DNA of 8,733 bases from Verrucomicrobiota bacterium (GTDB lineage Bacteria; Verrucomicrobiota; Verrucomicrobiae; Chthoniobacterales; UBA10450), in the NCBI GenBank assembly GCA_005887855.1, contig VBQB01000173.1, positions 2,647-11,379 of the forward strand, given 5' to 3'. Positions 1 through 5,815 of the stretch are shown here, one piece after another. Numbering within the stretch: position 1 is the stretch's first letter; each line of letters starts with the position of its first letter. The notes under the pieces are model-generated. The model searched no databases and was not told the origin of the DNA. It worked only from the letters and a program-made list of their open reading frames with translations. The translations under genes and the position numbers were made by a program.

Positions 1-240
1 CTTCACGCCCGCTGCAGGGACAAAAAGCACAGAAATATCGATGTTGCCCAGAGCTTTCACCGCTTCTTGTGGCGTGTTGAACACAGGCACGCCGAGCACC
101 GTCTGCCCGCCTTTGCCCGGCGTCACGCCCGCGACAACATTGGTTCCGTACTCGCGCATCAGGCGCGTGCGCGCCCGACCTTCGCGACCAGTGATGCCCT
201 GCACCAGAACGCGCTTGGTCTCGTCGATCAAAATCGCCAT
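1..240 (-). CDS. sucD: Succinyl-CoA synthetase-type CoA ligase, alpha subunit (N-terminal 80 residues)
   Basis: This is the 5' part of a gene that continues beyond the left edge. The visible residues begin [21 protein letters not shown], the Rossmann CoA-binding start typical of succinyl-CoA synthetase alpha subunits, followed by GVTPGKGGQ and [10 protein letters not shown], which are also standard for the family. In this family the alpha subunit binds CoA and carries the phosphorylated histidine; that histidine would lie outside the window. With the beta subunit it interconverts an acyl-CoA plus ADP/GDP and the free acid plus ATP/GTP in the cytoplasm. Its ATG follows the TAA stop of the beta-subunit gene with no spacer, so the two are almost certainly one transcript with coupled translation. 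The fold and family are clear. The acid substrate (succinate, malate, glutarate or another) cannot be read from this fragment. Confidence 0.93.
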   Translation of the reverse strand, partial: MAILIDETKRVLVQGITGREGRARTRLMREYGTNVVAGVTPGKGGQTVLGVPVFNTPQEAVKALGNIDISVLFVPAAGVK

Positions 241-1788
241 TTAGCACATGCCTCTGATCAGTTCGTCCAGTCCAGGGATATCAAGTTCCAAATAAAAGCC
301 TTCCACGCCGGCGAGGCGACATTCGACATCGCACGCGAGCAACTCAGAATCTTTGTTGGCCAACTCTTCGCTCGGCAACGATGTCGTCGGCCCGCCGACG
401 CGATCGACAATCAATCCGCCAGAGTGCGTTTCGACGGCAGCGCGAATTTGCGGCCAGTTCGCGGTACTGATCCACACGCGACCGCTCTTTACCGGAAACA
501 TTGTGGCCGACGGATCATTGACGAACTTCGGCACACGCGGAGCGCGCGGTTTCCATTTCCTGCCGCCAGCGCCTTCGACAAGTTCCGCGAAGCGTGCAGC
601 GATCGTGGCTGGCGTGTCGGTCTTGCGATAGCCCTCGACCGGCGCGCGAAGCAGGTCGGATGTTCGCTGCAAAATATCTACCGCGCGATCTTCGGTGTTG
701 CCGCCCAGACGGATAACGGCGGGGATATCCAGATCGAGTTCCCAGAATGCTTTGGCCAGGCCGTATGCGGACCAATATTGCTCCTGGCTCGCGACGCCGG
801 AGCCGGAACCGAAATAGCCGACCAGGTCGAGCTGGGCCAAAATAATCCTGGCGGCGCGATACACCTTCGACGCGGATGGATTGCCACTGGTGTCGGTGAA
901 ATTGGCGATGTTAAATCCCGCGTTTACGATGGCGTCCATCGACATCATGGATCCGCCGCCGCCCGCGCCGTGAAAACCGACAAGACCTTTGGAATCTTTG
1001 GGGGCCGCGGTGGCTAACTGGGCGAAATAAAATGTGCCCCGATGATCGCTCTGTTCGACGGCGTACGCCACGCGTTCAAGAGCCGTGGGTGGATGATCGA
1101 ATTCTCTCGCAATTTCAATCCGGAACTCAGGGTGTCGCGCCACGGCGTAGTCATCAATCGTAATGCGACAATCGGCGGCGACGAACTGGCCATCCCGGGT
1201 CAGCACCAGCGGATTAATTTCAAGCGATCGGGCTTCAACGCTGCGCGCGGCGGCAAATAATTTTTGAATCGACTCCGCCAGTTGCGCCGCGTGCGTCGGC
1301 GAAAGTCCACACGAAGCGACAGCTTCGGCAACAGCCGAATCGAGTGGTCCGCGCTTCACATCGCACGCGATGCGCCGTGTCGAAGCGGAGCGCTCTTCGA
1401 TTCCACTCCCGCCGCCAGCGGCGAAAATAATCACCGGAGCGCGGGCCGCGTCATCAATGGCGAAGGAAAGAAAAAACTCCCGTTCAACAGCAATCTTCTC
1501 TTCCACCAGCACGGCTTCGACTGGAAACTGTCCAACTTTCATCGCCAGCATGCGCGCCGCGTGAGCGCGAACATCATCCGGCTTTTTGGCGAAGGCCACC
1601 CCGCCAATGCCAGCGCGCCCGGTGGTCCAAGCCTGAATCTTGATGACCACTTCACTGTTGATCTTGCCCGCAATTTCGCTGGCTGCCGCCACGGCTTGAT
1701 CGGCGGTTGAGGCGGCGCGGCCACGCGGAATCTTGAATCCATTAGCGGCGAGAATGGCTTTGCCTTGATATTCGTGAAGTCGTGCCAT
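241..1788 (-). CDS. sucC: Succinyl-CoA synthetase-like beta subunit with C-terminal extension (515 aa)
   Basis: This is an ATP-grasp acyl-CoA ligase beta subunit, partner of the alpha subunit immediately downstream. Residues 1-9 (MARLHEYQG) match the usual beta-subunit start. The ATP-grasp part runs to about residue 235, with [16 protein letters not shown] at 94-109, EINPLV at 190-195 and an acidic D206, matching Mg-nucleotide ligands in SucC. The CoA-ligase domain spans about 265-406, with HGAGGGGSM at 273-281 and VIRLGGN at 358-364. Two things are odd. First, the loop that reads GG-I-V-x-C in ordinary SucC is GSGSGVASQ (327-335) here. Second, SucC normally ends near residue 388, which aligns with about residue 406 here, so roughly 109 extra residues follow with no counterpart in E. 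coli SucC. The symbol marks the family only; the real substrate may not be succinate. No strong Shine-Dalgarno is seen; GGAAA lies about 14 bases before the ATG. A duplicate of its 5' end lies at 2675-2768. Confidence 0.9.
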   Translation of the reverse strand: MARLHEYQGKAILAANGFKIPRGRAASTADQAVAAASEIAGKINSEVVIKIQAWTTGRAGIGGVAFAKKPDDVRAHAARMLAMKVGQFPVEAVLVEEKIAVEREFFLSFAIDDAARAPVIIFAAGGGSGIEERSASTRRIACDVKRGPLDSAVAEAVASCGLSPTHAAQLAESIQKLFAAARSVEARSLEINPLVLTRDGQFVAADCRITIDDYAVARHPEFRIEIAREFDHPPTALERVAYAVEQSDHRGTFYFAQLATAAPKDSKGLVGFHGAGGGGSMMSMDAIVNAGFNIANFTDTSGNPSASKVYRAARIILAQLDLVGYFGSGSGVASQEQYWSAYGLAKAFWELDLDIPAVIRLGGNTEDRAVDILQRTSDLLRAPVEGYRKTDTPATIAARFAELVEGAGGRKWKPRAPRVPKFVNDPSATMFPVKSGRVWISTANWPQIRAAVETHSGGLIVDRVGGPTTSLPSEELANKDSELLACDVECRLAGVEGFYLELDIPGLDELIRGMC

Positions 1789-1819
1789 GACTGCGTGCTA
1801 TTTCCACGATCATAACCAA

Positions 1820-1835
1820 TCCCGCAACCGCGGGA
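1820..1835. repeat. Small perfect hairpin upstream of the beta-subunit gene
   Basis: TCCCGC, a 4-base loop AACC, then GCGGGA form a 6-bp GC-rich hairpin about 32-47 bases before the beta-subunit ATG. It has no T-run on either side, so it is not a convincing terminator. It may be a leader structure or an operator, or chance. Confidence 0.35.
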
Positions 1836-1862
1836 CCGTTTGCGGATCAGGACCGTAAAAAA

Positions 1863-2150
1863 ATGCCATGGGTCAATGCGTTGTACTTACGAGCGTTTAA
1901 TCACACCATCGTCGGCATCCCGCCGATGGAAGACTTCTACATCGGCGGAGCGTCCGTGAAACTCTTCCTGCCATCTTAAGATGAACTTCCCCGAGATTGT
2001 GGATATCGCGCTGCCGGCCGAAGGCGTCTTCCACAACCTCGTCTTTGTGAGCATCCGCAAGACTACCTGATGCAAAGCCTACAAAATCATGCACGGCCTC
2101 TAGGCCAGATGATGTTCGCCAAATACCTCGTGGTGATGGAGGACGAGACG
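1863..2150 (+). pseudogene. ubiD-family decarboxylase remnant, piece 1
   Basis: Read across three plus-strand frames, this stretch gives the late-middle part of a UbiD-family (prenylated-FMN) decarboxylase. The first frame (1863-1976) gives NHTIVGIPPMEDFYIGGAS and KLFLP, then stops at TAA 1977. The second frame (1981-2067) gives MNFPEIVDIALPAEGVF, HNLVFVSIRKT, then TGA at 2068. Reading on gives AYKIMHGL, then TAG at 2101. The third frame from 2103 gives GQMMFAKYLVV. The match to UbiD consensus (FPEIVD..LP.EG, VSI.K.Y, .MFTK..VV.DDDV) is strong. Small deletions near 1973-1980, 2062-2070 and 2100-2103 break the gene. The N-terminal two-thirds of a normal UbiD (about 480 residues) is missing upstream. 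It is a decayed fragment, not a functional gene. The continuation, DDDVDVHN, is found at 2614. Confidence 0.85.
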
Positions 2151-2159
2151 CTGTTTGGA

Positions 2160-2205
2160 GGAACTGGTTGAAATGACCCTCAACCCTCAACTCTCAACCA
2201 ACTCC
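2160..2205. repeat. Inverted repeat enclosing a 7-bp tandem repeat
   Basis: GGAACTGGTTGA (2160-2171) is the imperfect reverse complement (10 of 12) of TCAACCAACTCC (2194-2205). Between and partly within them, 2179-2199 holds three tandem heptamers: CTCAACC, CTCAACT, CTCAACC. The repeat lies just past the end of the first ubiD piece and could be the edge of the inserted segment. No coding function is apparent. Confidence 0.4.
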
Positions 2206-2266
2206 GGCCTCCGTTAATACTAATCCCGCTTTAACAAAAGACTGACCCGCCCCGCATATTGCCACT

Positions 2267-2479
2267 TCACACCCGCCGCTTGGATTCGACCTCGCCGGGC
2301 TCGAAGGCCATGAAACATCTACCCGCACAGACCCAATCCCCAGGATCGAGATCGCGCAAGACTCCGTATTCCATCAGGATGTCCTCGACCTCTTCGTCTG
2401 TGGCAACGTTGAAGCGAGCTCGCAAACGGGCCATGTCGAGCCGGATCACGTATGGCGTATCGTCTTCCAGTGGGTCCAT
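2267..2479 (-). CDS. Possible small acidic protein, unknown function (70 aa)
   Basis: I do not recognise a family. The translation starts MDPLEDDTPYVIRLDMARLR, then has an acidic amphipathic stretch (TDEEVEDILMEYGVL, 27-41), DPGDWVCAGRC (45-55) and a charged tail. The alternation of hydrophobic and charged residues and the acidic character look like a real protein, unlike the arginine/serine-rich products of the other frames here. C51 and C55 form a CxxxC pair. The ATG is preceded by GAAG five bases upstream, a weak ribosome site. It sits in the segment that splits the ubiD remnant and reads opposite to ubiD. It could be cargo of an insertion, or itself a remnant of a longer gene whose 5' part lies in another frame upstream (to about 2571). 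Treat as tentative. Confidence 0.45.
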   Translation of the reverse strand: MDPLEDDTPYVIRLDMARLRARFNVATDEEVEDILMEYGVLRDLDPGDWVCAGRCFMAFEPGEVESKRRV

Positions 2480-2613
2480 TGAACTTCAATCGCTGATACT
2501 GATAGGAAATTGTCTTTTTGACCCTACGCGGTTCACGGAGAATTGGTTTTCCTTCGAGTTCATTGGAGGGCATTTTCTGCTCTGGCCTGACGGGCGGCAA
2601 GCCTCTTTTTGGG

Positions 2614-2670
2614 GACGACGACGTGGACGTTCACAACACCAGCGAAGTCCTCTTCCGCCTCCGCGCCAAC
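2614..2670 (+). pseudogene. ubiD-family decarboxylase remnant, piece 2
   Basis: Nineteen codons read DDDVDVHNTSEVLFRLRAN, the segment that in UbiD proteins follows the conserved VV/IV strand where piece 1 ends (E. coli has CDDDVNARDWNDVIW here). Homology stops abruptly at about 2670. The next bases belong to the duplicated beta-subunit start in the opposite orientation, so the C-terminal end of ubiD is lost. The order and orientation agree with piece 1, which supports one ancestral gene split in two. Confidence 0.75.
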
Positions 2671-2674
2671 AATT

Positions 2675-2768
2675 CGGCCACGCGGGATCTTGAATCCGTT
2701 GGCGGCGAGAATGGCTTTGCCTTGATACTCGTGAAGTCGTGCCATGGGTCGCTGCTATTTCCATGATC
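2675..2768 (-). pseudogene. Duplicated 5' end of the beta-subunit (sucC-like) gene
   Basis: These 94 bases align without gaps to 1718-1811. The coding part (71 bases, ATG at 2745) encodes the same first residues, [20 protein letters not shown] followed by PRG. It differs at four positions, each a third-codon base that leaves the amino acid unchanged (GAA/GAG, GCT/GCC, AAT/AAC, ATT/ATC). The 23 bases upstream of the ATG differ at six sites but keep GGAAATAGCA. Downstream of codon 24 the similarity ends and the frame runs on to a stop at 2560-2562 through the antisense of ubiD piece 2, giving a 61-residue product with no ligase domain. It is a truncated second copy, not a working gene. Confidence 0.85.
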
Positions 2769-2783
2769 CTGGGCAAATTTCAA

Positions 2784-2937
2784 TTGGGTAGCGCGTGCGT
2801 CTCGCGGGCTGGTTTCGGCGTCGCGCCGAAACAATCTCTCTTGGAATTTGGTTCGAAACAAAGAATGCGAATTTACAGAAAAAGTTTGCAATCGCGAGGA
2901 CGCGCTCGCCAACACGCGAGACGCGTGCGCTACCCAA
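2784..2937. repeat. 154-bp inverted-repeat element
   Basis: The left end, TTGGGTAGCGCGTGCGTCTC (2784-2803) plus GCGGG, is repeated in inverted form at the right end (2914-2937, ACGCGAGACGCGTGCGCTAC then CCAA), with only a few mismatches. Inside, 2812-2832 is a perfect 9-bp hairpin (GTTTCGGCG, loop TCG, CGCCGAAAC). The element contains no gene; any reading frames through it are repeat-encoded artefacts. Its shape is that of a small non-autonomous or REP/MITE-like intergenic repeat. I recall similar sequences as abundant in Verrucomicrobia, which is memory and not a search result. It lies between the decayed region and gcdH. Confidence 0.75.
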
Positions 2938-2988
2938 ACCTGTTGCTCCACGATGTCGATCTTATTGATCGGAAATAGCGGACCTAAT

Positions 2989-3008
2989 AGTGTCAATCAG
3001 TGTCAATC
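2989..3008. repeat. Tandem decamer before gcdH
   Basis: AGTGTCAATC occurs twice without spacing (2989-2998 and 2999-3008), ending 18 bases before the preferred gcdH start codon. It could be a binding site or slippage product. No promoter is otherwise convincing here. Confidence 0.5.
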
Positions 3009-3026
3009 CTACCACAGCCGCGCCAC

Positions 3027-4202
3027 ATGACCTCAACATCGCTGGATTACTACGCCATCGAAAAACTGCTCACGGACGACGAGCGCGCGGCGCGCGATCG
3101 AGCGCGGCGTTTTGTGCAGGAGGAAGTCGTGGGCGAGATTGTGCCCTACCATCGTGCGGGCAAGTTTCCGGAACAGCTCACGGCGCGCATGGGTGCATTA
3201 CGCTTCTATGCTCCCTACTTGAAAGAGCACGGCTGTGCGGGGCTGAGCTACACGGCGTATGGCCTCATCATGCAGGAGCTCGAACGGGCCGACTCGGGCC
3301 TGCGCTCACTGGCGTCAGTGCAGGGCGCCCTTGCCATACAGGCGATTCATTCCTTCGGCACGCCCGAGCAGCACACGCGCTGGCTGCCGGGACTCGTGTC
3401 GGGTGAACGCGTAGCTTGTTTCGCATTGACGGAACAAGAGCACGGTTCAGATCCTGGTAGTATGGAAACCCGCGCTACACGCGATGGCGATCATTATGTC
3501 TTGAACGGCAGCAAGTGCTGGATCGGCAACGGATCCATCGCGGACGTAAAGGTGGTTTGGGCGAAGGATGACGAAGGGGTTGTGGGCGGATTCATCGTGG
3601 AGAAGGATGCGCCCGGATTTCGCGCGCAAGACATTGAGGGAAAGTTCAGCCTTCGCATGTCGCGCACGTCGGAATGCTGGTTCGAAGACTGCCGCATACC
3701 CATGGAGAATCGCCTGCCCAAGGCGTCGGGGCTACGCGCGCCGCTGTCGTGTCTTTCGCCGGCGCGCGTGGGCATTGCGTGGGGTGTGATTGGTGCGGCG
3801 ATCGATTGTTACGAAACGGCGCTCGCCTATGCTAAATCGCGAGTACAATTCGGCCGCCCGATTGCCGGGTTCCAACTGGTGCAGGAAAAACTCGTCTGGA
3901 TGGTTCAGGAGATTACGAAAGCGCAATTGCTCGCGCTACGTCTCACACGCATGATGGAGGCGGGCACGGGCACGGCACTCCCCGCGCAGATTTCGCTGGC
4001 GAAGCGGAACAACCCGTGGATGGCGCTCGAATGTGCGCGCAAGGCGCGCGACATCCTGGGGGCCGCGGGCATCACAGATCGCTATTCCGTGATACGGCAC
4101 CTCATGAACCTTGAGACCGTCTCCACCTACGAAGGCACGCACGCCATCCACACACTGATCGTTGGCGACGACATCACCGGGATCAATGCCTTCGGCGGCT
4201 GA
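3027..4202 (+). CDS. gcdH: Glutaryl-CoA dehydrogenase
   Basis: This FAD enzyme oxidatively decarboxylates glutaryl-CoA to crotonyl-CoA and CO2 in lysine, tryptophan and aromatic-acid catabolism. The 391-residue product is a full-length acyl-CoA dehydrogenase. It shows the N-terminal helical domain, the middle beta domain with CFALTEQEHGSDPGSMETRA (about 131-150), and the C-terminal helical domain with RVQFGRPI, KRNN and IRHLMNLETVSTYEGTH. Residues reported as specific for glutaryl-CoA dehydrogenase in the human enzyme (E87, R94, S95) are E86, R93 and S94 in ELERADSGLRS; the catalytic base is E369 in YEGTH. I chose ATG 3027 because homology begins soon after (LDYYAIEKLLT). A GTG at 3000 would add nine residues. 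Neither start has a clear Shine-Dalgarno. It is the first gene after the decayed region and a repeat separates it from the next gene. Confidence 0.93.
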   Translation: MTSTSLDYYAIEKLLTDDERAARDRARRFVQEEVVGEIVPYHRAGKFPEQLTARMGALRFYAPYLKEHGCAGLSYTAYGLIMQELERADSGLRSLASVQGALAIQAIHSFGTPEQHTRWLPGLVSGERVACFALTEQEHGSDPGSMETRATRDGDHYVLNGSKCWIGNGSIADVKVVWAKDDEGVVGGFIVEKDAPGFRAQDIEGKFSLRMSRTSECWFEDCRIPMENRLPKASGLRAPLSCLSPARVGIAWGVIGAAIDCYETALAYAKSRVQFGRPIAGFQLVQEKLVWMVQEITKAQLLALRLTRMMEAGTGTALPAQISLAKRNNPWMALECARKARDILGAAGITDRYSVIRHLMNLETVSTYEGTHAIHTLIVGDDITGINAFGG

Positions 4203-4226
4203 ATTGAGAAGTCCGATTGCGTAATT

Positions 4227-4288
4227 TGTAGGGGACGCTGTTAGCGTTCCGAATATATTGGATTGGGAAGCTGACAGCTTCCCCTACA
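4227..4288. repeat. Intergenic palindromic repeat after gcdH
   Basis: TGTAGGGGACGCTGTTAGCG then TTCC (4227-4250) is mirrored by GGAAGCTGACAGCTTCCCCT then ACA (4266-4288). Each arm can also fold on itself (for example GGAAGCTG/CAGCTTCC at 4266-4282). It has the form of a dispersed bacterial interspersed palindrome. It may stabilise or end the gcdH message, though no T-run follows, and it ends 12 bases before the next start codon. Confidence 0.75.
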
Positions 4289-4293
4289 GCAGC

Positions 4294-4298
4294 AGGAG
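4294..4298 (+). promoter_or_regulatory. Unusually close Shine-Dalgarno
   Basis: AGGAG ends only two bases before the ATG at 4301, shorter than the usual 5-9 base spacing. It directly follows the palindromic repeat, so the translation start of the next gene is hemmed in by a potential hairpin. No better in-frame ATG is close by, so this start is still preferred. Confidence 0.45.
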
Positions 4299-4300
4299 AT

Positions 4301-5698
4301 ATGACGACGGCCACGATTTCAAAGAAAACAAGAGAAGGGGAGTCGAAATTCCACTGGCCGCTTTGTTATGCGGCCGAGAATTTTATTCTCGGCCGCATTG
4401 AAGCTCTTCTGGAGCGCAACAATTTCGCGCGCCAACTCGCGAAACGAATGCGCGATGAAACCGGGACGCTCATTCTCGATTGGACCGATCACCTCCTATT
4501 GCCCGCTGCGGATGAAGCGACGCTGCGTGAAAGCGGCTACACCGACGATCCGCTTGGCGAGAATTCAGGTAAACACAAGGCGCTTTGGCATCCTGACGCG
4601 ATGTTGCCGCGCGTTTTGATCGTGGCGAGCAATGCGAAATTTCCGCTGGCGCTGGCGATTCGCCCTGAATTTATCGCGGAATTTATGGCTGCGCATCAAA
4701 TGACGGCGCGACCAGAAGGCGAACCCTATTCACGTTTTCGCCGCGTTCTTGTTTCCGAGGAGAATAGGACGCGTCTCGAGACGATCGAACGCCGGGCCTA
4801 TCGCGGTTACGTTCCGAAGACTCCCGATCTAAAATCTTTCCTGGCTGCGCGGAAACTTTGGCAGACCCGGCGTCGCGTCTGGGACGATGACGCGGCTGGT
4901 TTCAAACATGCGCACGACCGTTTGCAGCAGATGATCGATCTTGTTGGCCGCGATCTCTCGTGTCATCTGGTCTTCGAACAAGAACGTGCATATTGGCTGA
5001 AACGAAATCACGCCGGTCAGGAACAAAAACGCCGCCAGGATTCGCTCGGGCTTGGCTGGGCGAACCACGATCATCACACCTTCCGCTCTTCACGTCAGCA
5101 TTTCCTCGAATTGATAAAAGCGTTTGAGATGCTCGGCTTCCACCGGCGCGAAATCTACTACGCTGGATCGGAAGCCGGCTGGGGCGCGCAAATTCTCGAA
5201 CAACCGATCGAGAGCATTGTCGTTTTTGCCGATGTAGATCTTACGCCCGACGAAACCGAGATCGATTTTTCACGGATCCAATTAGCGCCGTCCGAGTCTC
5301 TCGGAACCGTGGGGCTTTGGTGTGGTTTACATGGCGAAAGTCTTCTCGACGCAGGTATGCATCACCTTGAATGCCGGTTCGATCACGCGCTCCTGCGCGA
5401 GCAATTTGCCAGGATCGATATCCATACAATGGAACCGTTCTCGGATTTTTCGTTCTTAAAGCAAGCCTTCACCGAAGGCGAGCACTGGACAGTTCGCCGC
5501 GAGCGTCTGGAGAAATTGCGAGCGTCCGGATTAATCACGGACCAGCAGTTTCAAAAATTTACGACGGAAGGTGCGATTGGGAGTCACCTTGAGAACTTGC
5601 AGCGCAAAGGCGGCTTTAAAGGATTTAACCAGCACGCGGTCAGTTTGATTATTGACGAGACTGATCCGCGCAAGCAGAAGAGCTTCGCCGGAGCCTAA
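4301..5698 (+). CDS. Putative VOC-fold metalloenzyme, distantly HglS/DUF1338-like (465 aa)
   Basis: I do not recognise this protein with certainty. It is soluble: no signal peptide and no membrane helix are seen. The N-terminal half (1-230) is charged and mainly helical in character. From about residue 252 a VOC-like module appears: ANHDHHTFRSS (254-264), a helix to MLGF (277-280), then REIYYAGSEAGWGAQILEQP (283-302) and VVFADVDL (307-314). A second possible metal segment is GMHHLECRFDH (352-362), and a late acidic strand is AVSLIIDET (446-454). H258-x3-R262 and HHLxxR resemble, from memory, the HxxxR and NHLTPR motifs of 2-oxoadipate dioxygenase/decarboxylase (HglS), which would suit the neighbouring gcdH. 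Spacing between motifs differs, so at best it is a divergent relative. The gene stands alone between two palindromic repeats. Coding status is secure; function is a hypothesis. Confidence 0.85.
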   Translation: MTTATISKKTREGESKFHWPLCYAAENFILGRIEALLERNNFARQLAKRMRDETGTLILDWTDHLLLPAADEATLRESGYTDDPLGENSGKHKALWHPDAMLPRVLIVASNAKFPLALAIRPEFIAEFMAAHQMTARPEGEPYSRFRRVLVSEENRTRLETIERRAYRGYVPKTPDLKSFLAARKLWQTRRRVWDDDAAGFKHAHDRLQQMIDLVGRDLSCHLVFEQERAYWLKRNHAGQEQKRRQDSLGLGWANHDHHTFRSSRQHFLELIKAFEMLGFHRREIYYAGSEAGWGAQILEQPIESIVVFADVDLTPDETEIDFSRIQLAPSESLGTVGLWCGLHGESLLDAGMHHLECRFDHALLREQFARIDIHTMEPFSDFSFLKQAFTEGEHWTVRRERLEKLRASGLITDQQFQKFTTEGAIGSHLENLQRKGGFKGFNQHAVSLIIDETDPRKQKSFAGA

Positions 5699-5703
5699 CG
5701 AAA

Positions 5704-5787
5704 TGTCATTCCGAGCGGAGTCGAGGAATCCCGTTGCGAAAGCGCCGAGGTAACACCGCGGGATCCTTCGACTTCGCTCAGGATGAC
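5704..5787. repeat. Intergenic palindromic repeat (TGTCATTCCGAGCG type)
   Basis: TGTCATTCCGAGCGGAGTCG with AGGAATCCCG (5704-5733) is mirrored by CGGGATCCTTCGACTTCGCT with CAGGATGAC (5759-5787), giving a long imperfect stem around a 25-base loop. Sequences beginning TGTCATTCCGAGCG are, as I recall, dispersed in many soil-bacterial genomes. It starts 5 bases after the stop of the 465-residue gene and could work as a transcript-end structure, but has no T-run. Confidence 0.75.
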
Positions 5788-5815
5788 TCGCTCAAGAAAT
5801 AGGCTAAGATAAGTT

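Larger units (their letters stand above)
2151..2613. other. Segment separating the two ubiD pieces
   Basis: These 463 bases interrupt the ubiD remnant exactly where the protein would pass from ..LVV to DDDVDVHN. The left part (2151-2266) holds only short repeats; the right part contains a possible small minus-strand gene at 2267-2479. I see no transposase, no clear terminal inverted repeats and no unambiguous target-site duplication. It may be an insertion or the product of several rearrangements. Confidence 0.5.

Noticed and set aside
67..1017. Long plus-strand open frame of 316 codons opposite the beta-subunit gene
   Set aside because: It is antisense to a clearly conserved gene, its product is rich in Arg/His/Ala with no recognisable motifs, and GC-rich codon use on the minus strand explains the absence of stops.
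1820..1835. Rho-independent terminator for the ubiD or beta-subunit gene
   Set aside because: The stem is only 6 bp and lacks a following T-run in either direction. It lies upstream of, not after, the beta-subunit gene.
2476..2571. Minus-strand frame starting MPSNELEGKPILREP as a 5' part of the 70-residue gene, joined by a frameshift
   Set aside because: It would need a frameshift at the 70-residue gene's ATG, and I see no homology on either side to justify joining them.
2151..2613. Insertion sequence with target-site duplication
   Set aside because: I looked for matching ends. The acidic-codon similarity on both sides (GAGGACGAG and GACGACGAC) is explained by the ubiD sequence itself, and no transposase or terminal inverted repeats are present.
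2259..2693. Plus-strand open frame of 144 codons across the ubiD insert
   Set aside because: The product is Ser/Arg/Thr-rich and low in hydrophobic order. It overlaps a more protein-like minus-strand frame and runs through the rearrangement junctions out of the UbiD frame.
2755..2937. Minus-strand frame MGSARVSRVGERVLAIANF as a small gene
   Set aside because: It lies within the inverted-repeat element. Such Arg/Ser/Val-rich peptides arise from the repeat itself and are not real proteins.
3000..3026. GTG at 3000 as the gcdH start
   Set aside because: It overlaps the tandem decamer, has no ribosome site and adds nine residues outside family homology. With ATG 3027 the catalytic residue numbers also fall within one of the human mature enzyme.
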